A DNA stretch of 64,000 bases, taken from NCBI RefSeq assembly GCF_019219025.1, contig NZ_JAHUWN010000004.1:124001-188000 (forward strand). Reading direction: 5' to 3'. Position numbers and translations under genes: made by a program. This stretch comes from Bacillus sp. sid0103 (GTDB lineage Bacteria > Bacillota > Bacilli > Bacillales_B > DSM-18226). Every line of letters starts with the position of its first letter. The stretch's first letter is position 1. Positions 43,251-51,943 of the stretch are shown piece after piece. Below the pieces are notes generated by a model, which was not told the DNA's origin, did not search any database, and worked only from the letters and a program-made list of their open reading frames with translations.

Positions 43251-44045
43251 TCAATTGCTAACCATTCTGCGGTTTCCTAATCCCACAGAATCGATAGATT
43301 GGTATCTTTCTTCTCCGATAAATTGCCTGACAAACTCATTTGCAGGATTTTTCAAAATCTCTGCTGGCGTTGCATATTGGACCACCTGTCCCTGATATAA
43401 GAGAATAATTTGATCCGCTATTTTTAAGGCTTCCTCAATATCATGTGTGACAAAGATAATCGTTTTTTTCAGCTGTTGGTTTAACTTTTTCAATTCATTT
43501 TGAAGTTGGACCCGGCTAATGGGGTCAAGAGCACTAAATGGTTCATCCATTAAGATAATCGACGGATTCGAAAAAAGCGCTCGAGCAACTCCGATCCTCT
43601 GCTGCTGTCCACCGCTCAACTCGTGTGGATATCGATTACGAAATGCTTTTGGCTCTAAACCTATTAACTCCAATAACTCTTCTACACGACTGGTTAAAAC
43701 TTTTTTCTTTTCACCCTTCAAGCGGGACACGATAGAAATATTTTCTTCTATCGTCATATGTGGAAATAATCCTATCTGTTGGATCACATACCCGATATTC
43801 CGTCTTAATTGCACCGGGTCTAACCCTTTGATATCACTACCATCGATGATTATACTCCCATCATCAGGCTCAATAAGCCGATTCACCATTTTAAGTAGTG
43901 TAGTTTTGCCACAGCCTGATGGACCGATAATGGTGATTATTTTCCCCTGTGGAATGGAAAGGCTGAAGTTTTTAAGAACAGATCCCGTACCATAATCTTT
44001 TCTAACTTCTTTAAACTCTACAGCTGTTTGGCTCACTTCCTTCAT
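43251..44045 (-). CDS. OpuC-type ABC transporter ATP-binding protein
   Basis: About 264 residues. Walker A GPSGCGKTT near 40, Q-loop YVIQQIGLFPHMT, signature [16 protein letters not shown] near 140 and Walker B IILMDEPFSALDP near 160. No CBS domains follow, unlike classic OpuCA, so osmotic sensing is unlikely. The start is ambiguous: TTG at 44054, ATG at 44045 (AGAGG too close) or GTG at 44036 (AGAGG ten bases upstream). First gene of the transporter trio. A terminator-like hairpin lies just upstream. Confidence 0.88.
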   Translation of the reverse strand: MKEVSQTAVEFKEVRKDYGTGSVLKNFSLSIPQGKIITIIGPSGCGKTTLLKMVNRLIEPDDGSIIIDGSDIKGLDPVQLRRNIGYVIQQIGLFPHMTIEENISIVSRLKGEKKKVLTSRVEELLELIGLEPKAFRNRYPHELSGGQQQRIGVARALFSNPSIILMDEPFSALDPISRVQLQNELKKLNQQLKKTIIFVTHDIEEALKIADQIILLYQGQVVQYATPAEILKNPANEFVRQFIGEERYQSIDSVGLGNRRMVSN

Positions 44046-44065
44046 TCCTCTCAATAAATATAAAA

Positions 44066-44095
44066 GGCCACATTCTCATGTTTGAGAATGTGACC
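44066..44095 (-). terminator. Terminator or attenuator between DUF427 copy 2 and the importer
   Basis: On the minus strand GGTCACATTCTCA and TGAGAATGTGGCC form a strong stem with a 4-nt loop followed by TTTTATATTT. It follows the DUF427 gene by about 80 bp and precedes the ATPase gene by 20 bp, so it either ends the DUF427 transcript or meters readthrough into the importer operon. Confidence 0.75.
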
Positions 44096-44176
44096 TCCAT
44101 TTGAATGGTCGATCAATGGTTGATTTTGATTAATATATGACTACTAGTTCATCTCAGTATATTTAGGTAAGTTAAC

Positions 44177-45004
44177 TTAAATCTCACTTGCATTAAAATA
44201 CTCTAGCGCAGAATAATGCCAATCTGGTTGTTTCTGAAGTTCTCCATCCACATAGACTTCTACTCTTTCATTATAAAATGAAAGCAGTCCCGCGATTTTT
44301 GGTATCTCTGGAATGGGATTAGGGTAACTCCAAACAATATCTTCAAAACTTTTACCGTCAATTATGACTGTCCAATAGGATGCAATTCCCTTATAAGGGC
44401 ACCTTGTTTTTAAATTAGACGGTTCAAGAACTTCTTGAACGATATCTTCTTTTGGAAGATAATATCTAACAGGGACTCCGGTTTCAAAAACAATAACGGG
44501 TCTCCTGCTCTCTGCTACTGTTTTTCCTTCTAATACTATCTTGATATGTCTTGAGCTCGACAAAGCATCAACTCGTTTATATGGATCTCTTGGATGAACA
44601 AATATTTCCTCTTCTTCTTCATACCACGCATCTACCTGATTCCAGTAGAAAGAAAAATAACCTTTAATCTCTTTACTATCAGGAATAGGATTCTGATAAC
44701 TCCACACAGCATTTTCTGCTGATCGATCCCCCACTTTAATCGTCCAATAGCTGGCATCTCCTTTTAATGGGCAGTGGCTGCTTTTGTCTGTATGAATCAA
44801 TACTTCTTTATTAACGTCTTTTTCAGGAAAATAATAGACTGGTAGGTGCCCCCGTTCGTGCAGAACCAATACATCTTTACTATCGGCTATTATCAATCCA
44901 TTAAACTTAACTCGTACCCATCTTGGAGTAGATTCTATTTTAATTGATCGGTGGGTTGGACTTTTTTGAGTATCTTTTTTTAGCTGATTAACTGAATTTG
45001 ACAA
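44177..45004 (-). CDS. Tandem DUF427 protein, copy 2
   Basis: A 275-residue paralog of the protein at 35032-35862, with the same two-domain build: TPRWVRVKFNGLIIADSKDV ... YYFPEKDV in the first DUF427 domain, linker FYWNQVDAWYEEEEEIFVHP, then SSRHIKIVLEGKTVAESRRP ... RYYLPKEDI in the second. TTG start with AGGAGGGG six bases upstream. The pair brackets the lyase/urocanase/importer genes. DUF427 domains have no known chemistry; a binding or chaperoning role for the pathway substrate is a guess. Confidence 0.88.
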   Translation of the reverse strand: MSNSVNQLKKDTQKSPTHRSIKIESTPRWVRVKFNGLIIADSKDVLVLHERGHLPVYYFPEKDVNKEVLIHTDKSSHCPLKGDASYWTIKVGDRSAENAVWSYQNPIPDSKEIKGYFSFYWNQVDAWYEEEEEIFVHPRDPYKRVDALSSSRHIKIVLEGKTVAESRRPVIVFETGVPVRYYLPKEDIVQEVLEPSNLKTRCPYKGIASYWTVIIDGKSFEDIVWSYPNPIPEIPKIAGLLSFYNERVEVYVDGELQKQPDWHYSALEYFNASEI

Positions 45005-45141
45005 TTTATTCCCCTCCTATTTTTAATTTTTTAACCCTGAATTAGATCATTTTTTCCTCATGTTTTGTTGACAGATCGTTATTCCCTTTCTCCTTTTATT
45101 GAAAAAAATAATAGGCCCTCAGAACTCAAATTGATTTTCGA

Positions 45142-45354
45142 CTAATGTTTTGATTTTTTACTAATCAATTGTATGGACCCAAGATCACTATGAAAATGAT
45201 TAAGTGATTGAAATCTTCTATATTCATTTTCTAGTTCTGTTAGTGATAACTCAAAAAGATGCTTATCTTCTTTCTTATATACATTAAAAGCAATCAGTTT
45301 TTCTATTAATTTTTTGCGCTTATTTTCCACAGCTTTCCGAAGAATATTCCCCAC
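45142..45354 (-). CDS. Fur-regulated basic protein (FbpA-like)
   Basis: A 70-residue basic protein. The block ILRKAVENKRKKLIEKLIAF followed by NVYKKEDKHLFELSLTELE is characteristic of the Bacillus Fbp family. Some Fbp proteins act with the small RNA FsrA in iron sparing in B. subtilis. The GTG at 45354 is taken as start because AGGAG lies eight bases before it; an earlier GTG at 45363 touches the AGGAG. I saw no convincing Fur box in the 70 bp upstream. Confidence 0.75.
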   Translation of the reverse strand: MGNILRKAVENKRKKLIEKLIAFNVYKKEDKHLFELSLTELENEYRRFQSLNHFHSDLGSIQLISKKSKH

Positions 45355-45427
45355 CCGAATCACTCCTATTTATAGATTTATTTTATAAATGAAACGTTTT
45401 TCGTTTGGATCATAAACTTTAGATTTG

Positions 45428-46573
45428 TTAAATAGCAAAATGTCGATCTAATAATTCTCGCGAACTTTCATATAAAAAATAAGCTGCTTTGAGAATAGCT
45501 GATTCATCTAGTGTAAATGCAGGATGATGCCATTCTTCGTTCCCGTTTGTACCAAAAAAAGCAAATGTCCCTGGGACATTGTAAAGATAGTAGGAGAAAT
45601 CTTCACCAGCCATTGATAGTTCTGGGTCAATAACATGTAAAGATTGTTGCTTAGCCGCATTCCTAGCAATCTCTGTTACAGCCTTATGATTAACAAGTGG
45701 TGGTGGGCCTGGAAACCAGCCAATGTCAACTTTCTGCGAAAAAGCTGAGGCAATTGCTTCAACAATTGTATAAAATTTCTCTTTTACGTCTTCACGAATT
45801 TTATTGTCAAAGGTTCGAATGGTACCTTCAAGGATGACATCATCTGGAATAACGTTCCACGTGCTTCCACCTCTTATTTTCGTCACACTCAATACAGCGC
45901 TTTGAAGCGGAGACACATTTCGGCTGATAACCGTCTGAAGAGCTGTGATAAGGTGTCCAGCTGCGATAATCGGGTCCTTTCCATTTTGCGGTATCGCTGC
46001 ATGACTCCCCTTTCCATAAAGCACGATATGAAAACGATCCACTGCAGCCATTAATGGTCCTTCCTTTAATCCGATTGTCCCAACTGGCAAATCCGGTTTA
46101 TTATGAAGACCTATAATCGCCTCCACCCCATCCAATTGTCCATCCGCTATCACCTTTTCTGCCCCTCCACCGGATTCCTCTGCTGGTTGAAAGAGGAGGC
46201 GCACCGTTCCATTCAGTTCTGACTGTTTTTTTTGCAAAAGGCTGGCTGCACCAATAAGAGCAACTGTATGAAAATCATGACCGCAAGCATGCATCACTCC
46301 CTTTATTTTAGAAGAATATGGAAGTCCTGACTTTTCCTCAATTGGAAGTGCATCAATATCTGCGCGTACAGCTACGATAGGACCAGGTTTTCCTCCTTTT
46401 ATGTCAGCAAAGACACCTGTTTTCAAATCCGTTTTGCGAATCGGTATGTCTAGTTCCCACAGCCATTTTTCAATTGACTTGGATGTTTTAAATTCTTGAT
46501 TTGATAATTCTGGGTATTGATGTAAATGGCGCCGAATGGATATCAATTGAGACTCTAATTCCGCTTGATTCAT
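45428..46573 (-). CDS. sndA: M20 family N-acyl-cysteine-type deacetylase (SndA/YtnL-like)
   Basis: A 381-residue M20D amidohydrolase, start at the ATG at 46573 (AAGGAG six bases upstream). Motifs: RRHLHQYPELSNQEF near 15, AVRADIDALPIEEKSGLPY near 70, MHACGHDFHT near 95, FQPAEESGGGAE near 130 and AGEDFSYYLYNVPG near 345. It lies 13 bp after the snaA-like gene. In B. subtilis the ytmI operon encodes the same pair, and SndA removes the N-acetyl group after S-modified cysteine has been cleaved. Assigned from context. Confidence 0.87.
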   Translation of the reverse strand: MNQAELESQLISIRRHLHQYPELSNQEFKTSKSIEKWLWELDIPIRKTDLKTGVFADIKGGKPGPIVAVRADIDALPIEEKSGLPYSSKIKGVMHACGHDFHTVALIGAASLLQKKQSELNGTVRLLFQPAEESGGGAEKVIADGQLDGVEAIIGLHNKPDLPVGTIGLKEGPLMAAVDRFHIVLYGKGSHAAIPQNGKDPIIAAGHLITALQTVISRNVSPLQSAVLSVTKIRGGSTWNVIPDDVILEGTIRTFDNKIREDVKEKFYTIVEAIASAFSQKVDIGWFPGPPPLVNHKAVTEIARNAAKQQSLHVIDPELSMAGEDFSYYLYNVPGTFAFFGTNGNEEWHHPAFTLDESAILKAAYFLYESSRELLDRHFAI

Positions 46574-46586
46574 AACAATCTCCTTC

Positions 46587-47099
46587 CTATATATCAAAAC
46601 GATAGCATTTTACTAAAATATCATTGTTCATAAATTCTTTCGTTTGATCTCGCTTAAAACCAAACCATTCATATAAACGAATCGCTTTTTGCATTTTATC
46701 ACCTGTGTGCAAATACAATTTATTTGCTCCTTGAGACTTTGCAAAATGAAGACCTGCTTTTAATAATTCTTGCGCTACGCCACATCCTCTTGCCTGGGGG
46801 TGGACAGCCAAAAGGCGAATAATCGGTGAAAAAATTTGTAATTCAGGTTTTTGATACGCCTTTTCAGATGACTCGAATAACTGTAACGTACCAAGAATAT
46901 TTACATTATTTTTCGCAATCAATATCTTTTTCACATCTGGATTATCAACCGATGCCTTGATATTTGCTAAATAATCCTCCCATTGATGTGGGTTTGTATA
47001 TTCATGTTCATACTGCTGATAGCTCTCAACTAATAAACGTCTAACCGCTACTTTTTCTTCCTCTACTAATTCTTCAATAATAATTTGCTTTGTCACCAT
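46587..47099 (-). CDS. snaA: GNAT N-acetyltransferase (SnaA/YtmI-like)
   Basis: A 170-residue GNAT protein from the ATG at 47099 (GAGG nine bases upstream; a GTG three codons earlier touches it). Acetyl-CoA-binding site LLAVHPQARGCGVAQELLKA near residue 105 and the late LYLHTGDKMQKAIRLYEWFG motif are clear. It lies between the TcyN-type ATPase and the SndA-like hydrolase. In B. subtilis SnaA acetylates the amino group of S-(2-succino)cysteine and other S-substituted cysteines as the first step of salvage. Confidence 0.85.
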   Translation of the reverse strand: MVTKQIIIEELVEEEKVAVRRLLVESYQQYEHEYTNPHQWEDYLANIKASVDNPDVKKILIAKNNVNILGTLQLFESSEKAYQKPELQIFSPIIRLLAVHPQARGCGVAQELLKAGLHFAKSQGANKLYLHTGDKMQKAIRLYEWFGFKRDQTKEFMNNDILVKCYRFDI

Positions 47100-47125
47100 G
47101 AGAGTCACCCTCTTCTCCAGGATTT

Positions 47126-47899
47126 TTATTGAATTAACCTGTTCTTAAAGTTGGGGAAGAATGATTCACCCGATATTCGTTGTAAAAATCGCCTGGTTCG
47201 TTCTTCTTTTGGAGCATTAAAAATTTCTAAAGGTGTACCTTCCTCAACGATTACTCCTTCATCCATGAACAATACGCGATCAGCGACTTCTCTAGCAAAA
47301 CTCATTTCATGGGTAACAACGACCATCGTAATACCTTCCCGTGCAATATCTTTAATTACAGAAAGCACATCTCCAACTAATTCAGGATCCAAGGCCGATG
47401 TAGGCTCATCAAAGAGTATGACTTCTGGATTTAACGCAAGCGCCCTAGCAATACCGACTCTTTGCTGTTGTCCCCCTGATAGCTGTGAAGGATAGTGATG
47501 TAATTTATCACTAAGGCCAACTTTTTCCAGCACTTTTTCACTTTGAAATCTTGCTTCCTTTTTCTTCTCTTTCTTCGCAACAACTAAACCTTCCATCACA
47601 TTTTCCAGCACTGTCTTATGGGCAAATAAATTATAATGCTGAAAAACCATGGCAGATTGTTTTCTTAATAACAACATTTCTTTTTTCTTTGCCTTTTCTG
47701 AATTGACCTGTATATCGCCAATTTTTACAATACCGGCATCAGGAGTTTCTAAAAAATTCAGACATCTCAATAAAGTTGTTTTACCCGATCCACTTGGACC
47801 AAGAATCGTTACCACTTCTCCTCTTTCAATGTTTAAGTTAATTCCTTTTAAAACCGGCTGTTTGTTAAATGATTTTTTAATACCCTGTAAATAGATCAT
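47126..47899 (-). CDS. tcyN: Cystine-type ABC transporter ATP-binding protein (TcyN-like)
   Basis: A 257-residue polar-amino-acid ABC ATPase. Walker [10 protein letters not shown] near residue 34, Q-loop [13 protein letters not shown], signature [16 protein letters not shown] near 142 and Walker [14 protein letters not shown] near 164. The start overlaps the TcyM-type permease stop by 4 bp (ATGA). It powers uptake of cystine-like or S-modified cysteine substrates in the ytmI-type operon. Confidence 0.9.
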   Translation of the reverse strand: MIYLQGIKKSFNKQPVLKGINLNIERGEVVTILGPSGSGKTTLLRCLNFLETPDAGIVKIGDIQVNSEKAKKKEMLLLRKQSAMVFQHYNLFAHKTVLENVMEGLVVAKKEKKKEARFQSEKVLEKVGLSDKLHHYPSQLSGGQQQRVGIARALALNPEVILFDEPTSALDPELVGDVLSVIKDIAREGITMVVVTHEMSFAREVADRVLFMDEGVIVEEGTPLEIFNAPKEERTRRFLQRISGESFFPNFKNRLIQ

Positions 47900-48606
47900 G
47901 ACACGCCTCCTCGATTATAAGCTGTCACCCTTTTTTCAAGTAAATAGGAGAGACCTTCTATAATAATAGTAAGAGCCCAATAGATCATCCCCGCAGCAAT
48001 AAAGGCTTCGAGAAACTTTAAATTGATTGATGCGACGATATTGGCGGCACCTGTTACTTCTTTTTCCGATACAAGAAAAGCAATGGATGAAGTGTGTAAA
48101 AAACCTACAATGACATTAGTAAAGTTCGGAATAGACTGAGCTAATGCCTGTGGTAAAATGATTCGAACCATCGCTTGCATCTTCGTCATCCCAACTGAAT
48201 AAGCCGCTTCCATTTGTCCATTAGAAACACTGATAATTCCAGATCGAATAATTTCTGATAAATAGGCACCTGCGGCCAATGATAAGGCGATTAATACAAA
48301 TGAAATAATAGGAATCGAATTTGTATGAATCCCTAAATCAAACTTTTCTGAAAGTTGGTCCAATAATAATGGAAATCCAAAATAAATCACAAAAATATGC
48401 ATAATGATAGGAGTTCCTCTAAAAAAAGATACATAAGCATTTGCTGCACTATAAAGAAATCTCACTTGATATACTCTAATGAGGGCCACAACAATACCTA
48501 TTAGAAATCCCACCAATAAAGGAACAATAGTTACGATGAGAGTAATAGGAAGGGCCTTGATAATTTCTTTAAACGCAACCCATATAAATGGAATATCAAT
48601 CGTCAT
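47896..48606 (-). CDS. tcyM: Cystine-type ABC transporter permease (TcyM-like)
   Basis: A 236-residue HisM-type permease from the ATG at 48606 (AGGAGG seven bases upstream). About five membrane segments; the typical [15 protein letters not shown] segment near residue 65 and the EAA loop [20 protein letters not shown] near 133-152. It pairs with the next permease (48622-49329) to form a heterodimer. Confidence 0.9.
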   Translation of the reverse strand: MTIDIPFIWVAFKEIIKALPITLIVTIVPLLVGFLIGIVVALIRVYQVRFLYSAANAYVSFFRGTPIIMHIFVIYFGFPLLLDQLSEKFDLGIHTNSIPIISFVLIALSLAAGAYLSEIIRSGIISVSNGQMEAAYSVGMTKMQAMVRIILPQALAQSIPNFTNVIVGFLHTSSIAFLVSEKEVTGAANIVASINLKFLEAFIAAGMIYWALTIIIEGLSYLLEKRVTAYNRGGVS

Positions 48607-48621
48607 TTTCACTCCTCCTTT

Positions 48622-49329
48622 CTATGCAGCAGCAGCTAGATCAGCTTTCTGATAACGATTGTAATATTTTTCTAGTTTACTAAATATTTTTTCAAACAAT
48701 AGGACAACAACATAATAAATAATCGATAGAGATATATACACCTCTAGTGCATGTGCTGTTGAAGCAACGAGCGTATCTCCTCTTCCCATCATGTCCATCA
48801 CACCGATAGTAAAAGCAAGAGAAGTATCCTTTAATGAACCAATCACCGAATTTGCCATATTCGGGAAAGCAATCCTTAGTGCCTGGGGAAGGACGATTCG
48901 AAAAAAGTTTTGGCTGCCTGTCATCCCTACAGAATACGCTGCTTCCGATTGTCCAAAATCGACTGCACGAATGGCTCCTCGAAAAATTTCAGCAAAACCA
49001 GCGCCATTGCTAATGGCATAAGTAACAATGACAAAATAAATAGCATCAAGCTTTGAAATATCAATATTGAAAATCATGAGTACAGCAGGTAAGCCATAAA
49101 AAACAAGGAATAATTGGATTAATATTGGTGTCCCTCGAACAAAAGAAACATATAAAATGACCAATTGATTTAGTAAAGGTATTTTAAATATCCTCGGTAT
49201 AGCGGCTGCTATACCGAGAATAAGTCCTAGAATAATAGATGCTCCTAAAATTTGAAGAGTTATCCCTAAGTATTGAATTAGTGTGGGAATAAACTCGATT
49301 ATTAACTTAAGATCAAAGGCTTTCCCCAT
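48622..49329 (-). CDS. tcyL: Cystine-type ABC transporter permease (TcyL-like)
   Basis: A 235-residue HisM-type permease from the ATG at 49329; the frame is open for six more codons to a TTG embedded in the ribosome binding site. RGTPILIQLFLVFYGLP near 65 and the EAA loop [20 protein letters not shown] near 130-150 mark the family. Second permease of the heterodimer with TcyM. Confidence 0.9.
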   Translation of the reverse strand: MGKAFDLKLIIEFIPTLIQYLGITLQILGASIILGLILGIAAAIPRIFKIPLLNQLVILYVSFVRGTPILIQLFLVFYGLPAVLMIFNIDISKLDAIYFVIVTYAISNGAGFAEIFRGAIRAVDFGQSEAAYSVGMTGSQNFFRIVLPQALRIAFPNMANSVIGSLKDTSLAFTIGVMDMMGRGDTLVASTAHALEVYISLSIIYYVVVLLFEKIFSKLEKYYNRYQKADLAAAA

Positions 49330-49364
49330 TTTTACTACAACCTCCAAATGAATAATCCAATCTA

Positions 49365-50195
49365 TTAAAAGTTAACTGTGTAGTCTGCTCCTAACCATTT
49401 TTTACTCAATTCACTCACAACACCTTCTTTTTTCAATTCAACAATGGCTTCGTCAATTCTCTTTTGTAGGGGGGGTTCATCTTTTCTAAGCAGGAAAAAA
49501 ACCTTTGAATTCAGGAGCGGCTCACCTACTACTTTTTGCTGCGCATCTACAGCGTCATTATTAAAGTCAACAGAAAATGGAGTCGTGATGGTTGCATCCG
49601 CTCGACCTGTTTTAATTTGATTTATCGTCGAATCAGGTCCGTTACCTGCATAAACAATATCAATACCGGCGTTATTTTCTTTGTTATATTTTTCAAGAAA
49701 TACAGCGGAATTACTAGTTGCACTTACAATTGCCTTTTTCCCTTTTAAGTCTTTTATAGAATGAATATCATTGTTATTTTTATTGATCGTTACATGAAGA
49801 GGAAAGACATTATATGGTTCTTCATTAAAAAGAAACTTCTTTTGCCGTTCTTCATTCACTTCCATTTGATGGGCAATAAAATCAATTTTATTAGTTTCTA
49901 AACTTAATAACAGATTCGAAAATTCCATTGTTTTAAACTCAAATTCGTATTCTGGCAGCTTTTCATCGATTTTCCTTACTAATTCCACATCATATCCAGT
50001 TAACTTTCCATCCTTGTCAATAAAGCATACATTGGGGAATTGTGTTCCTGTTCCGACTATTATTTTTTGTACTTTCGACTCCCCTTTAGCAGTTTCGGAG
50101 CTTGCCTTTGAAGTTGTTTTTGTTTCTTGAGAAGAGCATGCTCCCACCACTAAAGCAAGTAGTAATGTCATAAAAATAACTAATGTTTTCTTCAT
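49365..50195 (-). CDS. tcyK: Cystine-type solute-binding lipoprotein (TcyK-like)
   Basis: A 276-residue binding lipoprotein: signal peptide with lipobox VVGAC at residue ~20, then the SBP_bac_3 domain (GYDVELVRKIDEKLPEYEFE near 68, NLLLSLETNKIDFIAHQMEV near 95). B. subtilis has two such proteins (TcyJ and TcyK) in the corresponding operon; only one is present here. AGGTGG seven bases before the ATG. Follows the glutaredoxin-like cmoI gene by 77 bp. Confidence 0.88.
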   Translation of the reverse strand: MKKTLVIFMTLLLALVVGACSSQETKTTSKASSETAKGESKVQKIIVGTGTQFPNVCFIDKDGKLTGYDVELVRKIDEKLPEYEFEFKTMEFSNLLLSLETNKIDFIAHQMEVNEERQKKFLFNEEPYNVFPLHVTINKNNNDIHSIKDLKGKKAIVSATSNSAVFLEKYNKENNAGIDIVYAGNGPDSTINQIKTGRADATITTPFSVDFNNDAVDAQQKVVGEPLLNSKVFFLLRKDEPPLQKRIDEAIVELKKEGVVSELSKKWLGADYTVNF

Positions 50196-50272
50196 TAGAT
50201 ATCCACCTTATCCTTTTTATTTATTAGCAATCTGTACTTGAATTTCAATTAAACTCATTAAATTAGTCGGAA

Positions 50273-50551
50273 TTAACCAAATATTTTATGCTTATTAAAT
50301 TTATCAAGTACTTTCTCCAGATGTTCAAGTCCTACTTGTGTTACTGCCTCATACACTTCACCATGACCTATTTCAACGACTGGTACATGACGGATCCCAT
50401 ATTTGGTATTTAAAATCTCTCGAAATTCATCATGATTTGTGACATCGACTATTTTGTAATTTATCTCTTTTTCTTGTAAATACTGTTTTACCTCTCCACA
50501 ATAGTGACAACCTTCTTTGGCCCACACGACCACTGATAATTCATTTCCCAT
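50273..50551 (-). CDS. cmoI: Glutaredoxin-like protein (CmoI/YtnI-like)
   Basis: A 92-residue thioredoxin-fold protein begun at the ATG at 50551 (AGGAGG nine bases upstream). Active-site motif CHYC (residues ~15-18) and the cis-proline in HVPVVEIG near 61. B. subtilis YtnI is encoded in the same operon context and has been named CmoI. It may supply reducing equivalents or thiol exchange during sulfur release. First gene of the tcy-snaA-sndA unit, preceded by a ~250-nt leader with a terminator-like hairpin and a LysR-type site. Confidence 0.85.
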   Translation of the reverse strand: MGNELSVVVWAKEGCHYCGEVKQYLQEKEINYKIVDVTNHDEFREILNTKYGIRHVPVVEIGHGEVYEAVTQVGLEHLEKVLDKFNKHKIFG

Positions 50552-50580
50552 TTCTGTTTTCCTCCTTAGTTTTGTTAATA

Positions 50581-50625
50581 AAAAAGACTCCCCATTCAAG
50601 ATTAAACATCTCAAATCGAGAGCCT
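50581..50625 (-). terminator. Terminator-like hairpin in the cmoI leader
   Basis: On the minus strand AGGCTCTC (complement of 50618-50625) pairs with GGGGAGTCT, with two wobble pairs, and is followed by TTTTTT. It sits between the LysR-type site at 50809-50854 and the cmoI start. Either the terminator of the upstream hydrolase gene, or an attenuator in the cmoI leader. Confidence 0.5.
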
Positions 50626-50681
50626 CTAGTCGCCTAGTCGGCACAAACACCACTTACTATGAAAATATTTAGTTTCAAGCT

Positions 50682-50744
50682 TCATCCTTTGATAACCTCT
50701 TTCGAGTAACGATTTACTGGATAAGGTAATCCTTGATTAGGCAT
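50682..50744 (-). CDS. Possible leader ORF (20 aa) upstream of cmoI
   Basis: An ATG at 50744 preceded by AAGAGG opens a 20-codon frame (MPNQGLPYPVNRYSKEVIKG) that ends 57 bp before the terminator-like hairpin. No family recognised. It would be a leader peptide if the hairpin is an attenuator; it may equally be chance. Confidence 0.25.
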   Translation of the reverse strand: MPNQGLPYPVNRYSKEVIKG

Positions 50745-50808
50745 CAAGAATCCTCTTTTTTAAATTCGCAGTTATTAGATAGGAATACTATTAATATTAT
50801 TGTGCTTT

Positions 50809-50854
50809 ATCCTATCACTTACAGAATAGAAATTCTATACATTAACTGATAGAA
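50809..50854. promoter_or_regulatory. Candidate AscR-type LysR site 1
   Basis: Half-sites CTATCA (50812-50817) and TGATAG (50847-50852), 29 bp apart. Flanks ATC and the ATACATTAAC segment are shared with the sites at 53049 and 53631. Located about 260 bp upstream of cmoI. Confidence 0.7.
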
Positions 50855-50940
50855 ACATTTATTGAATTCATTGATAAAATCTATCAAATAAATAGTAGTT
50901 CCCACTTATCTGGACGATCCAAAAAGAACCAACTCTAAGG

Positions 50941-51699
50941 CTAAATCACTCCAGAGCCAACTTGCTGCTGTACGAATCGATGGCACCCCTTTACAATTTG
51001 CTCTTTGTCATTATCCATAGATGCTACATGAAAAGAATTTTTCAGAACAACCACTTCCTTTAAATCAGACCCTATGTGTTCAATAATATAATCCGTATTT
51101 TCTGGTGGTACGACATGATCCTCAGCTGACTTAAAGCCTAATATAGGACAATGAATTTCCGGTAATATAGGAGGTGTAATGTCCATTAGCGTTTGCAATT
51201 GATGAACGGCTTTTATCGGTACTTTTTGATAAGCTATTTCATAGGCATCTTTTGCTTTAATATCGGGCTTTCCTTCATCAAGAAATCTCGGTATGGATTT
51301 ACCTTTTAAATGTTCAAAAGCCGGAAGAGTTAAAGCAGCATTAATTATGATAATGCCTCGTATATCCCGATATCTATGAGCAAGCCAAAGTGCCAGTGTT
51401 CCACCCATTGACTGACCCAATACAAAAATACTTGTACACGTCTGTTTTAATTCCTGATAACCCCTTTCCAATGACTCAAACCATTCTTCATGAGTGCACT
51501 TCTCTAAATCATAATAATGGGTACCATGCCCTTTTAATCTTGTAGCCATAACAGAATACCCATATTGCTCAAGTCTTTCACCTAGGTAGCGTACGCTTTG
51601 CGGAGTACCAACAAATCCATGTGAAATAAGAATCCCAATTTTGTTTCCCTTAAAATAAAATTTTTCTGCCCCCTTTATAACAGGAAACTTTTCCTCCAT
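50941..51699 (-). CDS. Alpha/beta hydrolase (carboxylesterase-like)
   Basis: A 252-residue hydrolase similar to YvaK/Est30-type carboxylesterases. Oxyanion-hole region GILISHGFVGTPQSVRYL near residue 25, nucleophile in GQSMGGTLALW near 95, a candidate Asp in KSAEDHVVPPENT near 195 and His in NSFHVASMDND near 225. GGAGG lies nine bases before the ATG. It is inside the cysteine-salvage region but has its own promoter region with a different palindrome (TCCTACT / AGTAGGA, ~51783-51811). It may open an ester or thioester of an S-modified cysteine; substrate unknown. Confidence 0.87.
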   Translation of the reverse strand: MEEKFPVIKGAEKFYFKGNKIGILISHGFVGTPQSVRYLGERLEQYGYSVMATRLKGHGTHYYDLEKCTHEEWFESLERGYQELKQTCTSIFVLGQSMGGTLALWLAHRYRDIRGIIIINAALTLPAFEHLKGKSIPRFLDEGKPDIKAKDAYEIAYQKVPIKAVHQLQTLMDITPPILPEIHCPILGFKSAEDHVVPPENTDYIIEHIGSDLKEVVVLKNSFHVASMDNDKEQIVKGCHRFVQQQVGSGVI

Positions 51700-51943
51700 C
51701 TTTATCTTCCTCCTTTTCTCAATCTAACTTTATTTCCAAATACCAAGCTATCTTTTATTATCCTTTTATATCTAATAATTAAATCCTACTAAACCTATTA
51801 TACAAGTAGGAATTATAACTATAAAAAAAACTTCAAAAAAATAATTAATGAAGATCCTATATCGTGACTGATAGTTCCCTGCTTTCATTGTCTTTTTTTA
51901 GACATCACAATTCCTACCCTGGTCTCCTCATTAAATAAAATTT

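Noticed and set aside
41611..44045. Osmoprotectant (OpuC) system for osmotic stress
   Set aside because: The ATPase lacks the C-terminal CBS domains of OpuCA, only one permease is encoded, and the genes sit with catabolic enzymes; import for catabolism is likelier.
50552..50808. SAM or other known sulfur riboswitch before cmoI
   Set aside because: The leader lacks the conserved core elements of the SAM-I riboswitch or T-box (no AGGGTGGAACC-type sequence). Only a hairpin and small ORF can be supported.
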